A stretch of 64,000 nt of DNA from Anaeromassilibacillus sp. An200 (GCF_002160025.1 NZ_NFJU01000016.1:1-64000), one strand, 5' to 3'. Positions 38,500-48,411 are shown, counted from the stretch's first letter. Numbers and translations are program-made. The notes: generated by a model not told the origin, from the sequence alone.

Positions 38500-39456
38500 A
38501 TGTTTGAACAAAGGATCAATATAGAAAGAATGGATCAAGCGGCCGCCCTTTTTGGCAGTATGGATGAAAACGTGCGGCTGCTGAGCGCGGAGTTTCAGGT
38601 TTCGATTGTGGCGCGGGACGCGGAAATCAAGGTGTCCGGTGAGCCGGAAAACGTGGCGCTGGCTGTGCGGGCGATCGAAAGCCTTCTGGGCCTGATCAAC
38701 CGGGGCGAAGGGCTGACGGAACAGAACATCCGCTACTGTATTTCCCTGGTGCGCGAGGGCGGAGAAGAAAAGATCACAGCGCTCGCGGGAGACTGTATCT
38801 GCATTACCAGCAAGGGAAAGCCCGTGAAACCCAAAACACTGGGACAGAAGCGGTACTGCACCGCCATCCGTGAGCACACCATCACCATCGGCGTAGGCCC
38901 TGCCGGCACAGGTAAGACGTATCTGGCTGTGGCGATGGCGGTAACCGCTTTCCGTGCGCAGGAGGTAAACCGTATCATCCTCACGCGCCCGGCGGTGGAG
39001 GCGGGAGAAAAGCTGGGATTTCTGCCGGGCGATTTGCAGCAGAAGGTAGACCCCTACCTGCGCCCGCTCTATGACGCCCTGTTTGATATGCTGGGCGCGG
39101 AAACGTACCAGAAATATGTGGAGCGCGGGAACATCGAGGTCGCGCCGCTGGCCTACATGCGTGGCCGGACGCTGGATGACAGCTTCATCATTCTGGATGA
39201 GGCGCAGAATACCACGCAGGAGCAGATGAAAATGTTCCTTACCCGTTTGGGCTTTGGCTCGAAGATGGTGATCACCGGCGACGTGACGCAGATTGATTTG
39301 CCGGACGGGCGCAAATCAGGCCTCAAGGAGGTTATGCGGATCCTGCGGGATATTGATGACATCGCGCAGGTGCGTTTTGACGGCCGCGATGTGGTTCGTC
39401 ACCGTCTGGTGCAGGATATCATCAAGGCGTATGAGAAGGTGGAAGAAAGACGCTGA
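38500..39456 (+). CDS. phoH: PhoH-like ATPase
   Basis: 318 residues. The N-terminal KH-like part (about 20-75) precedes the ATPase with Walker A GPAGTGKTYLA, RPAVEAGEKLGFLPGD and Walker B FIILDEAQNTT. PhoH proteins are nucleotide-hydrolysing RNA-related factors that pair with YbeY, which is encoded downstream here. Start ATG 38500. This begins the run phoH-ybeY-dgkA-era. Confidence 0.9.
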   Translation: MFEQRINIERMDQAAALFGSMDENVRLLSAEFQVSIVARDAEIKVSGEPENVALAVRAIESLLGLINRGEGLTEQNIRYCISLVREGGEEKITALAGDCICITSKGKPVKPKTLGQKRYCTAIREHTITIGVGPAGTGKTYLAVAMAVTAFRAQEVNRIILTRPAVEAGEKLGFLPGDLQQKVDPYLRPLYDALFDMLGAETYQKYVERGNIEVAPLAYMRGRTLDDSFIILDEAQNTTQEQMKMFLTRLGFGSKMVITGDVTQIDLPDGRKSGLKEVMRILRDIDDIAQVRFDGRDVVRHRLVQDIIKAYEKVEERR

Positions 39457-39598
39457 TTTTTAGATTTGTTTAACAAATTCTCTTCATTTCTTCATAAAAT
39501 TGCAGTAAAATCAGAGTAAATGAAAAGGAATACCCTTTGCCGGGAATGCAAAAGTAGAAAAGCACCGGGCGGGGAGGAGTAAACGGAGGACGCGGAAA

Positions 39599-40102
39599 AT
39601 GGAAAAAATCAGAGTGGTCATCGACAACAAGCAGAAAAATGTGAAAATCCCAACAGGCCTGCGCATGCTGGTGCGCCGCTGCTGCAACGCCGTGCTGCGC
39701 ATGGAGAATTTTCAGGGCCCTGCGGAGATCAGCGTGACGTTTGTGAACAACGAGCAGATCCATGAGCTGAACCGCCAGTACCGGGACAAGGATATGCCGA
39801 CGGACGTGCTCTCCTTCCCGATGGGAGAAAATGGGGAGTACGACGTCAATCACGATACGGGTGCAAAGATCCTTGGAGATATTGTGATTTCAATGGAGAA
39901 GGCAGTGGAGCAGGCATCGCGCTACGGCCATTCGCTGGAGCGAGAGGTCGGCTATCTGACGGCCCATTCCATGCTGCATCTGCTGGGGTATGATCACGAG
40001 AAATCAGGCCTGGATCGCGTGCGGATGCGCGAGAAGGAGGAGCAGGTCATGTCTCAGCTGGGCCTGCCCAGCACCAGCAGCTATGTTTTGGGCGACGAAT
40101 GA
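39599..40102 (+). CDS. ybeY: YbeY, endoribonuclease for rRNA maturation
   Basis: 167 residues, ATG behind CGGAGGACG. The zinc site HSMLHLLGYDHE (His-x3-His-x5-His) and the upstream YRDKDMPTDVLSFPM are diagnostic. It takes part in 16S rRNA 3'-end processing and ribosome quality control. The stop overlaps the dgkA start (ATGA). Confidence 0.93.
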   Translation: MEKIRVVIDNKQKNVKIPTGLRMLVRRCCNAVLRMENFQGPAEISVTFVNNEQIHELNRQYRDKDMPTDVLSFPMGENGEYDVNHDTGAKILGDIVISMEKAVEQASRYGHSLEREVGYLTAHSMLHLLGYDHEKSGLDRVRMREKEEQVMSQLGLPSTSSYVLGDE

Positions 40103-40614
40103 ATTTTCCGTTTCATAAGAGCCTTCGGTGTGCGATCCGAGGGATTGTGCGCTGCCTGAGAAACGAAAGAAATATGCGCTTCCATACGATGGCGGCGCTG
40201 TACGTCCTGTTTTTCTCGGGCTTTTTCGGTCTGAGCCGCGCCGAGCTTGCCGTTCTGTTTGTGACGATCGGTGCGGTCCTCTCAGCGGAGGTGTTCAATA
40301 CGGCCGCGGAGGATCTGTGCGATTATGTGTCCCCCGGCTTTGCCCGGCGGATCGGTTCCGTCAAGGATCTGGCGGCGGGCGCTGTTCTGCTGAGCGCAAT
40401 GGCTGCTGTGGGTGTGGGAGTCGTTCTGTTCTGGAGACCGGAGCGCTTTTCTGTAATCACGGCATGGTTTTTGGATGCGCCGTGGCGTTTGGCGCTTCTG
40501 GCTGCTTCTCTCCTGGCGGCAGCTTTGTTTGTCGTATTGCCCGGACGCGGGGATAAACCGGAAAAGCCGGGAGAGGATTGGGAAAGCTCAAAAAACGGCG
40601 GGACGGAAAAGTGA
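40099..40614 (+). CDS. dgkA: Diacylglycerol/undecaprenol kinase
   Basis: 171 residues. Three membrane helices. NERNMRFH near the N-terminus and EVFNTAAEDLCDYVSPGFARRIGSVKDLAAGAVLL carry the Glu and Asp metal ligands of the prokaryotic DagK family. In Gram-positives the substrate is mostly undecaprenol, feeding the lipid carrier pool for wall synthesis. A fourth hydrophobic segment and a polar tail extend the usual 130 residues. Confidence 0.88.
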   Translation: MNFPFHKSLRCAIRGIVRCLRNERNMRFHTMAALYVLFFSGFFGLSRAELAVLFVTIGAVLSAEVFNTAAEDLCDYVSPGFARRIGSVKDLAAGAVLLSAMAAVGVGVVLFWRPERFSVITAWFLDAPWRLALLAASLLAAALFVVLPGRGDKPEKPGEDWESSKNGGTEK

Positions 40615-40615
40615 A

Positions 40616-41584
40616 ATGCAGAAAGGAATGGAAGCTTTGCCGCAGGACTGGAATATGTTGGAACCGAACCGGGAGGGCCGGTCGGTATTTTTGGCCATTG
40701 TAGGCCGCCCAAATGTGGGGAAATCCTCCCTGCTTAACCGGATGCTGGGCCAGAAGGTGGCCATTGTGAGCAGCAAGCCGCAGACGACGCGCACCCGCAT
40801 CATGGGCGTGCTGACGGAGGGGGAGGATCAGCTGGTGTTCCTCGATACTCCGGGCTTGAATAAGCCTCACAGCCGTTTGGACGAATATATGGCCCGCTCG
40901 GTGACAGAATCGGTGGCGGGCGTTGACGTCTGCCTGCTGGTCACGGAGGCGGGCGCGCCGGTTTCTCACGCGGACCGCGATCTGCTCGAGCGCTGCCGTG
41001 CGCAGCAGCTTCCCGCCGTGCTGGCGATCAACAAGATTGATACCCTGAAGGATAAATCGGCCCTCATGGCGCAGATTGCGGAATGGAACACGCTGTATCC
41101 TTTTGAAGCGGTTGTCCCTGTTTCGGCGCAGGACGGCAGCGGGATCCAGAGTGATTTGATCCCGGAGCTGAAAAAGCTTTGCCAGCCGGGCGGACACTTT
41201 TTCGATGCTGATACGCTCACGGATCAGCCGGAGCGCGTTCTGGCAGGGGAAATGATCCGCGAAAAGCTGCTCCGTCTCTTGGACAAGGAGATTCCGCACG
41301 GCGCGGCCGTGGCGGTGGAGCGCATGCGGGAACGCGACGATGGCAGCGGGATCACCGACGTGGACGCCACGATTTTCTGTGAGAAGGAAAATCACAAGGC
41401 GATCATCATCGGCAAGGGCGGCTCGATGCTGAAAAAAATTGGAAGCTATGCCCGCGCTGATATGGAGCGTTTTTTTGACTGCAAAATCAATCTGAAGCTT
41501 TGGGTGAAGGTGAAGGAGGACTGGCGCAACCGTGAAGCCGTGCTCCGCAGCCTGGGTTATGATAAAACGGACTTTAATTTATAA
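40616..41584 (+). CDS. era: Era GTPase
   Basis: 322 residues. ATG 40616 lies 2 bp after the dgkA stop. It has G1 GRPNVGKSS, G2 SKPQTTRTRI, G3 DTPGLNKP, G4 NKID, and C-terminal KH domain with VEVERM-like strand and IIGKGGSMLKKIG. It binds the 3' end of 16S rRNA and helps 30S assembly, together with YbeY. About 12 extra residues precede the usual N-terminus, and ATG 40628 is an alternative start. Confidence 0.93.
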   Translation: MQKGMEALPQDWNMLEPNREGRSVFLAIVGRPNVGKSSLLNRMLGQKVAIVSSKPQTTRTRIMGVLTEGEDQLVFLDTPGLNKPHSRLDEYMARSVTESVAGVDVCLLVTEAGAPVSHADRDLLERCRAQQLPAVLAINKIDTLKDKSALMAQIAEWNTLYPFEAVVPVSAQDGSGIQSDLIPELKKLCQPGGHFFDADTLTDQPERVLAGEMIREKLLRLLDKEIPHGAAVAVERMRERDDGSGITDVDATIFCEKENHKAIIIGKGGSMLKKIGSYARADMERFFDCKINLKLWVKVKEDWRNREAVLRSLGYDKTDFNL

Positions 41585-41673
41585 TCGCTAAGACAGATTT
41601 TCCCTGACATACTCCATGCATGGCGGAGAATACTGAAAAAGGTAGTTTCCGTCGAAAGGGGGATGTGTGGGAA

Positions 41674-41874
41674 ATGAATGAAATTTCGGCTTGGGAACGG
41701 TTTGCGCAGACGGGGCGTGTGGGCGATTATCTCCGGTATGTCCAGTGCCGGGGGCAGCCCGGGGAGTTCCGTTTGGCCCGGGAGGACACATATGCAGATG
41801 GAAACGGATGGGCTGATGATCGGGGAGCAGAGTGTGGGGGAGAGCGACCGCCTTGTCACCGTGCTCACCCGTGA
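41674..41874 (+). CDS. YqzL-like small protein
   Basis: 66 residues from ATG 41674 behind GAAAGGGGGATG. The first 25 residues, ISAWERFAQTGRVGDYLRYV, match the YqzL family, short proteins found just before recO in Firmicutes. Here the frame continues past the usual length (about 45-50) and overlaps recO by 83 bp. The tail after residue 40 may be an untuned extension. The function is unknown. Confidence 0.65.
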   Translation: MNEISAWERFAQTGRVGDYLRYVQCRGQPGEFRLAREDTYADGNGWADDRGAECGGERPPCHRAHP

Positions 41875-42538
41875 TGAGGGTGTGGTGCGCGCCTTTGCCC
41901 GGCAGGCGAAGCGGACGGGTAGCACAAAGGTTTCCGCGACGCAGCTGTTCTGCTATTCCCGCCTCACGCTGTATAAGGGGCGGGACAAATACATCATTGA
42001 TGACGCGCGGCCGATCGAGCTGTTTTTCGATCTGCGCCGGGATATTGAGCGCTTGGCCCTGGCCCAGTACTTTTGCGAACTGGCCCGATCGCTGGCTCCG
42101 CAGGAAGCACCGGCCGGGGATTTTTTACGCCTGCTGCTCAATTCCTTCCACTTTTTGAGCAAGGGGACGCGCCCTCCGCTGCTGCTCAAGGCGGTGGTGG
42201 AAATGCGGATGCTCTCGTTTGCGGGATACATGCCGGATCTGGTGGGATGCTGCGGCTGCGGCTGTTATGAGGCGGATCCGATGCTTTTTTACCCGCGTGA
42301 AGGCGCGATTTGCTGCCCGGAATGTGCGCGGGAGCACGGCGGCGCGCCAATGCCGCTGGGGCCCGGCGTTTTGACGGCGCTGCGCCATACCATTTATGCG
42401 GATTTTGAGAAGCTGTTTTCCTTTACGCTGCCGCCCGCGGGCCAAAAGGCTCTGGCGGCGGCAAGTGAGCGATACATGCTCTGCACCTTGGATCGCAGCT
42501 TCCGGACACTTGACTTTTTTCACGGGCTTGCGACATAA
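41792..42538 (+). CDS. recO: RecO recombination mediator
   Basis: 248 residues. ATG 41792 behind GGGAGGA. The OB-fold N-terminus (ETDGLMIGEQSVGESDRLVTVLTRDEGVVRAFARQAKRTGS) and the zinc site CCGCGCYEA...CCPECA identify RecO. It loads RecA on SSB-coated DNA with RecR. Confidence 0.88.
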   Translation: MQMETDGLMIGEQSVGESDRLVTVLTRDEGVVRAFARQAKRTGSTKVSATQLFCYSRLTLYKGRDKYIIDDARPIELFFDLRRDIERLALAQYFCELARSLAPQEAPAGDFLRLLLNSFHFLSKGTRPPLLLKAVVEMRMLSFAGYMPDLVGCCGCGCYEADPMLFYPREGAICCPECAREHGGAPMPLGPGVLTALRHTIYADFEKLFSFTLPPAGQKALAAASERYMLCTLDRSFRTLDFFHGLAT

Positions 42539-42564
42539 GGGCGCGGCCTGTTTGGAGGAAACCT

Positions 42565-44952
42565 ATGACAGATATGATGAAACGCAATATCCGCTCTTTG
42601 GAGCTGGATAAAATTTTGTCTCTTCTCGCGGAGGAGACGGCCTGCGAAGACGCCGCGGAGTTGGCGCGCACGTTGGAGCCCTCCTCTTCGCTCAAGGAGG
42701 TCAAACGCCTTTTGGCGGATACCTTTGAAGCACACGGCATGATGGCGCGGTTTGGCTCGCCGTCCTTCAGTGGCCTGCGCAATGTAACGGCCTCCCTGCG
42801 CCGCGCGGAGGCGGGCGGCCTGCTCACGATGGGTGAGCTGCTGCGTGTGGCGGGCGTTCTGCGCACGCTGCGGGGAATTGTCGAATGGCGCGCGCGGAGC
42901 GAGGGTGTCAAAACGGTGCTGGACTGGCGCTTTGACGCACTGATGCCCAACAAATACCTGGAGGATCGGATCAACACCTCCATCATTTCGGAGGAGGAAA
43001 TGGCCAGCGAGGCTTCCCCGGAGCTGGCTTCCATTCGCCGCAAGATCCGCAATGCCTCCGCCCGTGCCAGGGAGCAGCTGGACAAAATGATCCGCTCCCC
43101 GATGTATCAGAAGTATTTGCAGGATCCGATCGTCACCATGCGCGGCGGGCGCTTTGTGGTGCCGGTCAAGGCGGAGTGCCGCGGTGATGTGCCGGGCCTT
43201 GTGCATGATACCTCGTCCAGCGGTGCGACCGTCTTTGTGGAGCCGATGGCTGTGGTGGAGGCGAACAACGAAATCCGCGTTCTCCTCTCCAAAGAACAGG
43301 CGGAGATCGAGCGCATCCTGGCAGAGCTTTCCGCGGAAGCGGGCGGCTTTGCGTCCGGCATTGTCAGCAGTTATGAGGCTGCTGTGCAGCTCAACCTGAT
43401 TTTTGCAAAGGCGAACCTGGGCTATAAGATGAAAGCGACCGTCCCGGAGGTCAACGACGAGGGGAAGATCGAACTCAAGCGCGCCCGCCATCCGCTGATT
43501 GCGAAGGAAAAGGTGGTGCCGACAGACATCCAACTCGGCCTGGATTTTGATACGCTTGTGATCACCGGTCCGAACACGGGCGGCAAGACGGTTTCGATCA
43601 AGACGATCGGCCTGATGACGCTTATGGCGATGTGCGGCCTGCTGCTGCCTGTGGCGGACGGCAGCCGAGTTTCTGTGTTCGGAAAGGTGCTGTCGGATAT
43701 TGGGGACGAGCAGAGCATCGAGCAGTCCCTTTCCACCTTCTCCGCACATATGACGAACATCATCCGCATTCTCAGCGAGACGGACAGCTCCAGCCTGGTG
43801 CTGCTTGACGAGCTGGGCGCGGGTACGGATCCCGTCGAGGGCGCGGCGCTTGCCACAGCGATTCTGGAGGCTTTGCGCCGCCGCGGCGCGCGGATTGCTT
43901 CCACGACGCACTATGCAGAGCTGAAAGCCTACGCGCTGCAAACCGAGGGCGTGGAGAACGGCTGCTGTGAATTTGACGTGGCGACGCTCAAGCCCACTTA
44001 TCGCCTTCTGATCGGCGTGCCAGGCCGCTCAAACGCGTTTGCGATTTCGCTGCGTTTGGGCATGGAGGAAGCGATTGTGGAGCGCGCGCGGGAATTGGTT
44101 TCCAGCGAAAACACGCGCTTTGAGGATATCGTTCAAAGCCTGGAAGAGAGCCGCCAGCGCCTGGAATCCGAGCGCGCACAGGCTGAGGAGCAAAAACTTG
44201 CCGCCCGCCGCGCCAATGAAGAAGCTGCCCACAAGCTGGAGCAGCTGGAGGAGCAGGCGGAAAAGGAGATGGAGCAGGCGCGCCAGCGGGCTTCGGAGCT
44301 GATTTCCCGCACACGCGCCCAGGTGGATTCCATGCTCAACGAGGTGGAGGAGCTGCGCAAAAAGCAGAATAAGCTGCTCACCGCCGAACAGAAAGCCAAG
44401 CTGAAAAGCGGCATGAAGCGTTTGGAGGAGGAAGCCGATCCCATCCGCCGCCGCCGTCAGGAGGAAGGGGAGTACATTCTGCCCCGCCCGCTGCGTGCCG
44501 GAGATACGGTGTTGATCTACGACATCAACAAGAAAGCCTCCGTGCTGGAGGTACCGCCGGATGGGAAAGGGCCGGTGCTGGTGCAGGCGGGAATCATCCG
44601 GATGCGGGTGCCGCAGGAAAATCTGCGCCTTTCGGAACCGGAAAAGGAGAAAAAGGATCCCCGTGCCCGCTCCCGCAATGTGACGAAGCAGCTTTCCTCC
44701 GCAGGACGCGGCGCCATGGAGATCGATCTGCGCGGTCAGATGGTGGAGGAGGGAATCCTCAACGTGGACCGTTTCCTGGACAGCGCTTCCATGGCGGGCG
44801 TCCACCAGGTGACGATCATTCACGGCAAGGGAACAGGCCGTCTGCGTGCCGCTGTGCAGGCGCACCTGCGCCACCACCCGATGGTGAAAAGCTTCCGGTT
44901 GGGAGCGTACGGGGAAGGTGAAGCGGGCGTCACGGTGGTCGAACTGAAATAA
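42565..44952 (+). CDS. mutS2: MutS2
   Basis: 795 residues, normal length. The core domain has Walker A GPNTGGKTVSIKT, then STFSAHMTNIIRIL and LLDELGAGTDPVEGA. A coiled coil is at about 510-620. The C-terminal Smr domain is at about 715-795 with EIDLRGQMVEEGI and IIHGKGTGRLR. Known MutS2 proteins suppress recombination and rescue collided ribosomes. No mismatch-recognition N-terminal domain is present, as expected. Confidence 0.93.
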   Translation: MTDMMKRNIRSLELDKILSLLAEETACEDAAELARTLEPSSSLKEVKRLLADTFEAHGMMARFGSPSFSGLRNVTASLRRAEAGGLLTMGELLRVAGVLRTLRGIVEWRARSEGVKTVLDWRFDALMPNKYLEDRINTSIISEEEMASEASPELASIRRKIRNASARAREQLDKMIRSPMYQKYLQDPIVTMRGGRFVVPVKAECRGDVPGLVHDTSSSGATVFVEPMAVVEANNEIRVLLSKEQAEIERILAELSAEAGGFASGIVSSYEAAVQLNLIFAKANLGYKMKATVPEVNDEGKIELKRARHPLIAKEKVVPTDIQLGLDFDTLVITGPNTGGKTVSIKTIGLMTLMAMCGLLLPVADGSRVSVFGKVLSDIGDEQSIEQSLSTFSAHMTNIIRILSETDSSSLVLLDELGAGTDPVEGAALATAILEALRRRGARIASTTHYAELKAYALQTEGVENGCCEFDVATLKPTYRLLIGVPGRSNAFAISLRLGMEEAIVERARELVSSENTRFEDIVQSLEESRQRLESERAQAEEQKLAARRANEEAAHKLEQLEEQAEKEMEQARQRASELISRTRAQVDSMLNEVEELRKKQNKLLTAEQKAKLKSGMKRLEEEADPIRRRRQEEGEYILPRPLRAGDTVLIYDINKKASVLEVPPDGKGPVLVQAGIIRMRVPQENLRLSEPEKEKKDPRARSRNVTKQLSSAGRGAMEIDLRGQMVEEGILNVDRFLDSASMAGVHQVTIIHGKGTGRLRAAVQAHLRHHPMVKSFRLGAYGEGEAGVTVVELK

Positions 44953-44973
44953 TAGTGGAAAAAGGGGGAGCCT

Positions 44974-45669
44974 ATGCGCAAAAAGGGATGGGTCGCCGCC
45001 GGTGCGGTTTTGGGTACGCTGGTGCTGCTTGTGATAACCGCTGTTGTTCTGTTGTTTTCCGATCCTGGTTTTGATGGTCCGGAACCGTCGCCGATGCCGG
45101 AGGATGCGAAAGCCCGGGTGACGGAATCTCTGATAACGGGAGATTCGTTTCATCTCGAAACGGCGGAGCTGTGCGGCTTGCTTGTCTCAGCGGCAAAGGA
45201 GAACCCTGTTTCCTGGCTGGGAGCGGATGGGATGCGTATCCGCACGCAGGACAGCCAGCAGTTGACACTGTATGTGCCGGCTGTGTGGAACGGAAGGACG
45301 CTCTATCTCACAGCGGAGCTGGAGGTCCGGCGCGACGCAGTGGAAAAGCGCCTGGAGGCACAGGTGCTGTCGCTGACGGTGGGAAGGATTCCTGTTCCGG
45401 TAGATTGGGTGCTGGAGCGGATTGCGGATCACCTGCCTGCCGGAGTGCAGCTGGAAGGGAATGTGCTCAGCGTTCCGGCTGAGCTCTCGGTGATCGCGCT
45501 GGGGGATGACCGTCCATTGGCATCGTTGGAGGTGCGGGAGCTGTCCCTGACAGCGGATGGAGTGGATTTTGCCCTTGCGGTTAACGCAGACGGAACCTCT
45601 TCTCTGCTGGAAGAAGGAAAGGATTGGCTCGAAAATTTGCTTGGTTTCACCGATCTTTCCTCTTTTTGA
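44974..45669 (+). CDS. YpmS/DUF2140-like membrane-anchored protein
   Basis: 231 residues. An N-terminal helix (about 7-30, WVAAGAVLGTLVLLVITAVVLLF) is followed by an extracellular part with FHLETAELCGLLVSAAKEN, LYVPAVWNGRTLYLTAELEV and VGRIPVPVDWVLERIADHL, close to the strand pattern of YpmS/DUF2140. The function is unknown. It follows mutS2 by 21 bp and probably shares its transcript. Confidence 0.6.
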   Translation: MRKKGWVAAGAVLGTLVLLVITAVVLLFSDPGFDGPEPSPMPEDAKARVTESLITGDSFHLETAELCGLLVSAAKENPVSWLGADGMRIRTQDSQQLTLYVPAVWNGRTLYLTAELEVRRDAVEKRLEAQVLSLTVGRIPVPVDWVLERIADHLPAGVQLEGNVLSVPAELSVIALGDDRPLASLEVRELSLTADGVDFALAVNADGTSSLLEEGKDWLENLLGFTDLSSF

Positions 45670-45778
45670 TTGTGAATAATTTGTAAATTTATCCTTATTT
45701 TCCTCTGCTTTTTGAGAAAAATGATTTATACTGTTCTTAAAAGATACCCAAAAAAGTGGGAAAAGGAGGGTGCAGAGG

Positions 45779-47479
45779 ATGAAAAAGCGGAGAAGTGTGC
45801 TTTCCCTGCTGCTGGCCTGTGTGACCGTGATAGGAATGGGTGCGCAGACGGTGCAGGCACAGGGAAATGTCCAATCCGGGGAAACGGCTCCGGCTCTTGT
45901 GGTCTCCATGGATCCGGAGGATTACAGCGGCGGCGACGTGCTGGTGCAGTATCGCGATGGAACCTTTGAGGTCAAGACGTTTGACGGGCAGACAGAACTG
46001 GAGACCGCTCTGAAAGAATGGGCGGACAGCGGGGAGGTATCCCTGATCCAGCCCAACTATACGTATGAAAGCACAGCTCTTTCCACCGGCGACACACTTT
46101 CTTCCTTGCAGTGGGCACTTTCCAATGACGGAGGCTTTTCCATGGAGGATGCGGCTTCCTATCCGGTTTACGGCTCTCCCTGGACCATTTCAGGAATTCA
46201 GGATATAGCGGGAGCTTCCACGCCGATGCCGCTCGCGTCGGAGCTGCCTTCGATGGCGGGAGTGGATATTGGTGCGCAGGAGGCATGGTCCATTTACGGA
46301 AACGGCAGCCGTGATGTGGTGGTAGCGCTGATCGATACCGGTGTTGATACCAGTCATCCGGATTTGCAGGGCTCTCTTTGGGTCAATGCAGACGAAATTC
46401 CGGGGAACGGCATCGACGATGACGGGAACGGCTACATAGACGATACGAACGGATGGAACTTTTACGCGAACAACAATCAGCTGTATGCCGGTACAGAGGA
46501 CAGCCACGGGACCCACGCGGCCGGAACGATCGCGGCGCAGTCCGGGAACGGGATTGGCATTTCCGGGATAGCACGCGCGGGACGTGTCAAGGTGATGGTT
46601 CTCAAGGCCCTGGGCGGAAACAGTGGGCTTGGAAGCAGCCTGTCCGTGATCCAGGCCATCCGGTACGCCGAGGCGAATGGTGCGACTATCTGCAATTTGA
46701 GTCTGGGGACGCTCTCGAACGATCCGGCTCTGTATGAGACGATTGCGAAATCCTCCATGCTGTTTGTGGCGGCGTCGGGCAATAATGGAATGGATACGGA
46801 CGTTACACCGTGCTATCCTGCCTCCTACAATCTGGACAATGTGATCTCCGTGGGCAATCTGACCAGCAATGGGATGCTGCACACCACGTCCAATTACGGC
46901 GTGGTGTCGGTGGACCTGGCGGCTCCCGGGACCTACATTCTCAGCACGGTGCCGGGAAGCTATGGCTTCATGTCCGGTACTTCCATGGCGGCCCCCATGG
47001 TGACGGCTGCCGCGGCTATGGTCTACACTTATTATGATACGAGCTCTCCGGCGGATGTGAAGCGGACGCTTCTTTCCACGACGGCTCCGCTTCCCGCTTT
47101 GCAGGGCAAGACGGCAACCGGCGGGATGCTGGATTTGGCGGCCGCCTTGTCTGTACCTCGCGAGCAGATGACCGGTGCGGCCTTTCAGCTTCCTTCCGGT
47201 CCGAACGCGCCCCAGATTGTCACCTCGCAGCTGAATATGGGCGAAACAGTTATGATTGCCATTCGGGTTACGGATGCGGATGGGGATCTGTGCACAACAG
47301 TTTACAATAAAGGAGCGCTGACCGCTGAGCAATTCCAGGGCGGAGCGAACGGTATTCCGTTTGTAGTGGACGGCGGAGGATCCAACATTTTTTTCGCTAA
47401 AGAATCGGATACCTACAGCTTTTATGCCCGGGATCTTGCGGGACATGAAACAGTGGTCACCATAACGCTGAATCAGTAG
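45779..47479 (+). CDS. Secreted subtilisin-like (S8) protease
   Basis: 566 residues from ATG 45779 (AAGGAGGG 8 bp upstream). Signal peptide 1-28 (cut near VQAQ-G), propeptide-like region about 30-150, catalytic domain about 160-465 with the triad ALIDTGVDTSHPD (Asp), DSHGTHAAGTIAA (His) and SGTSMAAPMVTAAAAM (Ser), and a small C-terminal beta domain. It should degrade extracellular protein. A TGTGAA-N5-TGTAAA sequence at 45669-45684 is a poor WalR-like match upstream. Confidence 0.9.
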   Translation: MKKRRSVLSLLLACVTVIGMGAQTVQAQGNVQSGETAPALVVSMDPEDYSGGDVLVQYRDGTFEVKTFDGQTELETALKEWADSGEVSLIQPNYTYESTALSTGDTLSSLQWALSNDGGFSMEDAASYPVYGSPWTISGIQDIAGASTPMPLASELPSMAGVDIGAQEAWSIYGNGSRDVVVALIDTGVDTSHPDLQGSLWVNADEIPGNGIDDDGNGYIDDTNGWNFYANNNQLYAGTEDSHGTHAAGTIAAQSGNGIGISGIARAGRVKVMVLKALGGNSGLGSSLSVIQAIRYAEANGATICNLSLGTLSNDPALYETIAKSSMLFVAASGNNGMDTDVTPCYPASYNLDNVISVGNLTSNGMLHTTSNYGVVSVDLAAPGTYILSTVPGSYGFMSGTSMAAPMVTAAAAMVYTYYDTSSPADVKRTLLSTTAPLPALQGKTATGGMLDLAAALSVPREQMTGAAFQLPSGPNAPQIVTSQLNMGETVMIAIRVTDADGDLCTTVYNKGALTAEQFQGGANGIPFVVDGGGSNIFFAKESDTYSFYARDLAGHETVVTITLNQ

Positions 47480-47504
47480 CTTGCTGTTTTGCGGAAAACA
47501 GAAC

Positions 47505-47548
47505 GGACCTCTTGCAGGGGGAAACCCTGCGAGAGGTCCGTTTTTGCG
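47505..47548. terminator. Bidirectional terminator
   Basis: ACGGACCTCTTGCAGGG / CCCTGCGAGAGGTCCGT with one mismatch, then TTTTTG. It lies between convergent subtilase and degV genes. Confidence 0.88.
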
Positions 47549-47556
47549 ATGGTACC

Positions 47557-48411
47557 TTATTTTGTCAGGAAAAGCACACCGAGCGTTCTCGGGCCGCAAT
47601 GAGTGGAGATGGTGCAGTTGGCGCGAGTGATATAAATTTCTTTGAAATTCGCACAGCGCTGCACTTCTTTTTTTACGGCCAGAATATCGCTTTCCGGGGA
47701 ACCGGAGTGGGTGATAAAGACGCGGCGCAGATCCAGGTCGGAGCGCCCCTCGAGTTTGTTGTGGACATACTGAACCAGGCATTGATCCATTTTTCCACGG
47801 TACTTTTTTCCCACATGCATCCGGCTTCCGTCGCTGTTGTCAACCTCGATGCATGGCTTGAGCTGGAGGATGGAGGCTCCGAAGGCTGCCAGCGCGCTGC
47901 ACCGTCCGCCCGCTTTCATGAATTCGAGTGTGTCAAGCAGAAAGCTGGCGTGCGAACGTGGCCGAAGCTCCTCGATCCGCTTTTGGATTTCCTGTGCGGA
48001 GAGTCCCTTCTGCGCCAGCTCGGCGGCTTCCACCACCAGCAGACCGAAACCGGAAGAGAGGTTTTGCGAATCAATGGTGACAACATGCCCTGTCTCGCGC
48101 GCTGCCTGTACGGCATTTTGGTAAGAGCATGAGATCCCGGACCCCAGGCCGATGTGAACGATCTTGTAGCCCTGATCGATCAGCGGCTGGAAATGCTGCT
48201 TGTATTCCTCACAGGTGGCCCCGGTCGATTTCGGCAGGATGCCGCGCTCGCGCCAGGCACGGTACAGATCGTCCGGCGTGATGTTCACGTTATCGAGGTA
48301 TTCTTTTCCGTCCAGCAGGATTCTCCAGTTGAGCAGCTGGATATGATAGCGCTTTTGCAGCTCCGGCCCGATATCGCAGGTGCTGTCGGCGCTGATGATA
48401 ACCTTTTCCAT
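47557..48411 (-). CDS. DegV family fatty-acid-binding protein
   Basis: 284 residues. ADSTCDIGPELQKRYHI, TSGA-like STGATCEEYKQHF, IGLGSGISCSYQNAV and GGRCSALAAF are DegV hallmarks. Family members are FakB-type fatty-acid carriers for the kinase FakA or related. No fakA is adjacent. ATG 48411 is the only good start. Confidence 0.88.
   Translation of the reverse strand: MEKVIISADSTCDIGPELQKRYHIQLLNWRILLDGKEYLDNVNITPDDLYRAWRERGILPKSTGATCEEYKQHFQPLIDQGYKIVHIGLGSGISCSYQNAVQAARETGHVVTIDSQNLSSGFGLLVVEAAELAQKGLSAQEIQKRIEELRPRSHASFLLDTLEFMKAGGRCSALAAFGASILQLKPCIEVDNSDGSRMHVGKKYRGKMDQCLVQYVHNKLEGRSDLDLRRVFITHSGSPESDILAVKKEVQRCANFKEIYITRANCTISTHCGPRTLGVLFLTK

Noticed and set aside
45669-45684. WalR-like box before the subtilase gene
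   Set aside because: The first half TGTGAA violates the consensus (G for A/T). Noted only as a weak match.
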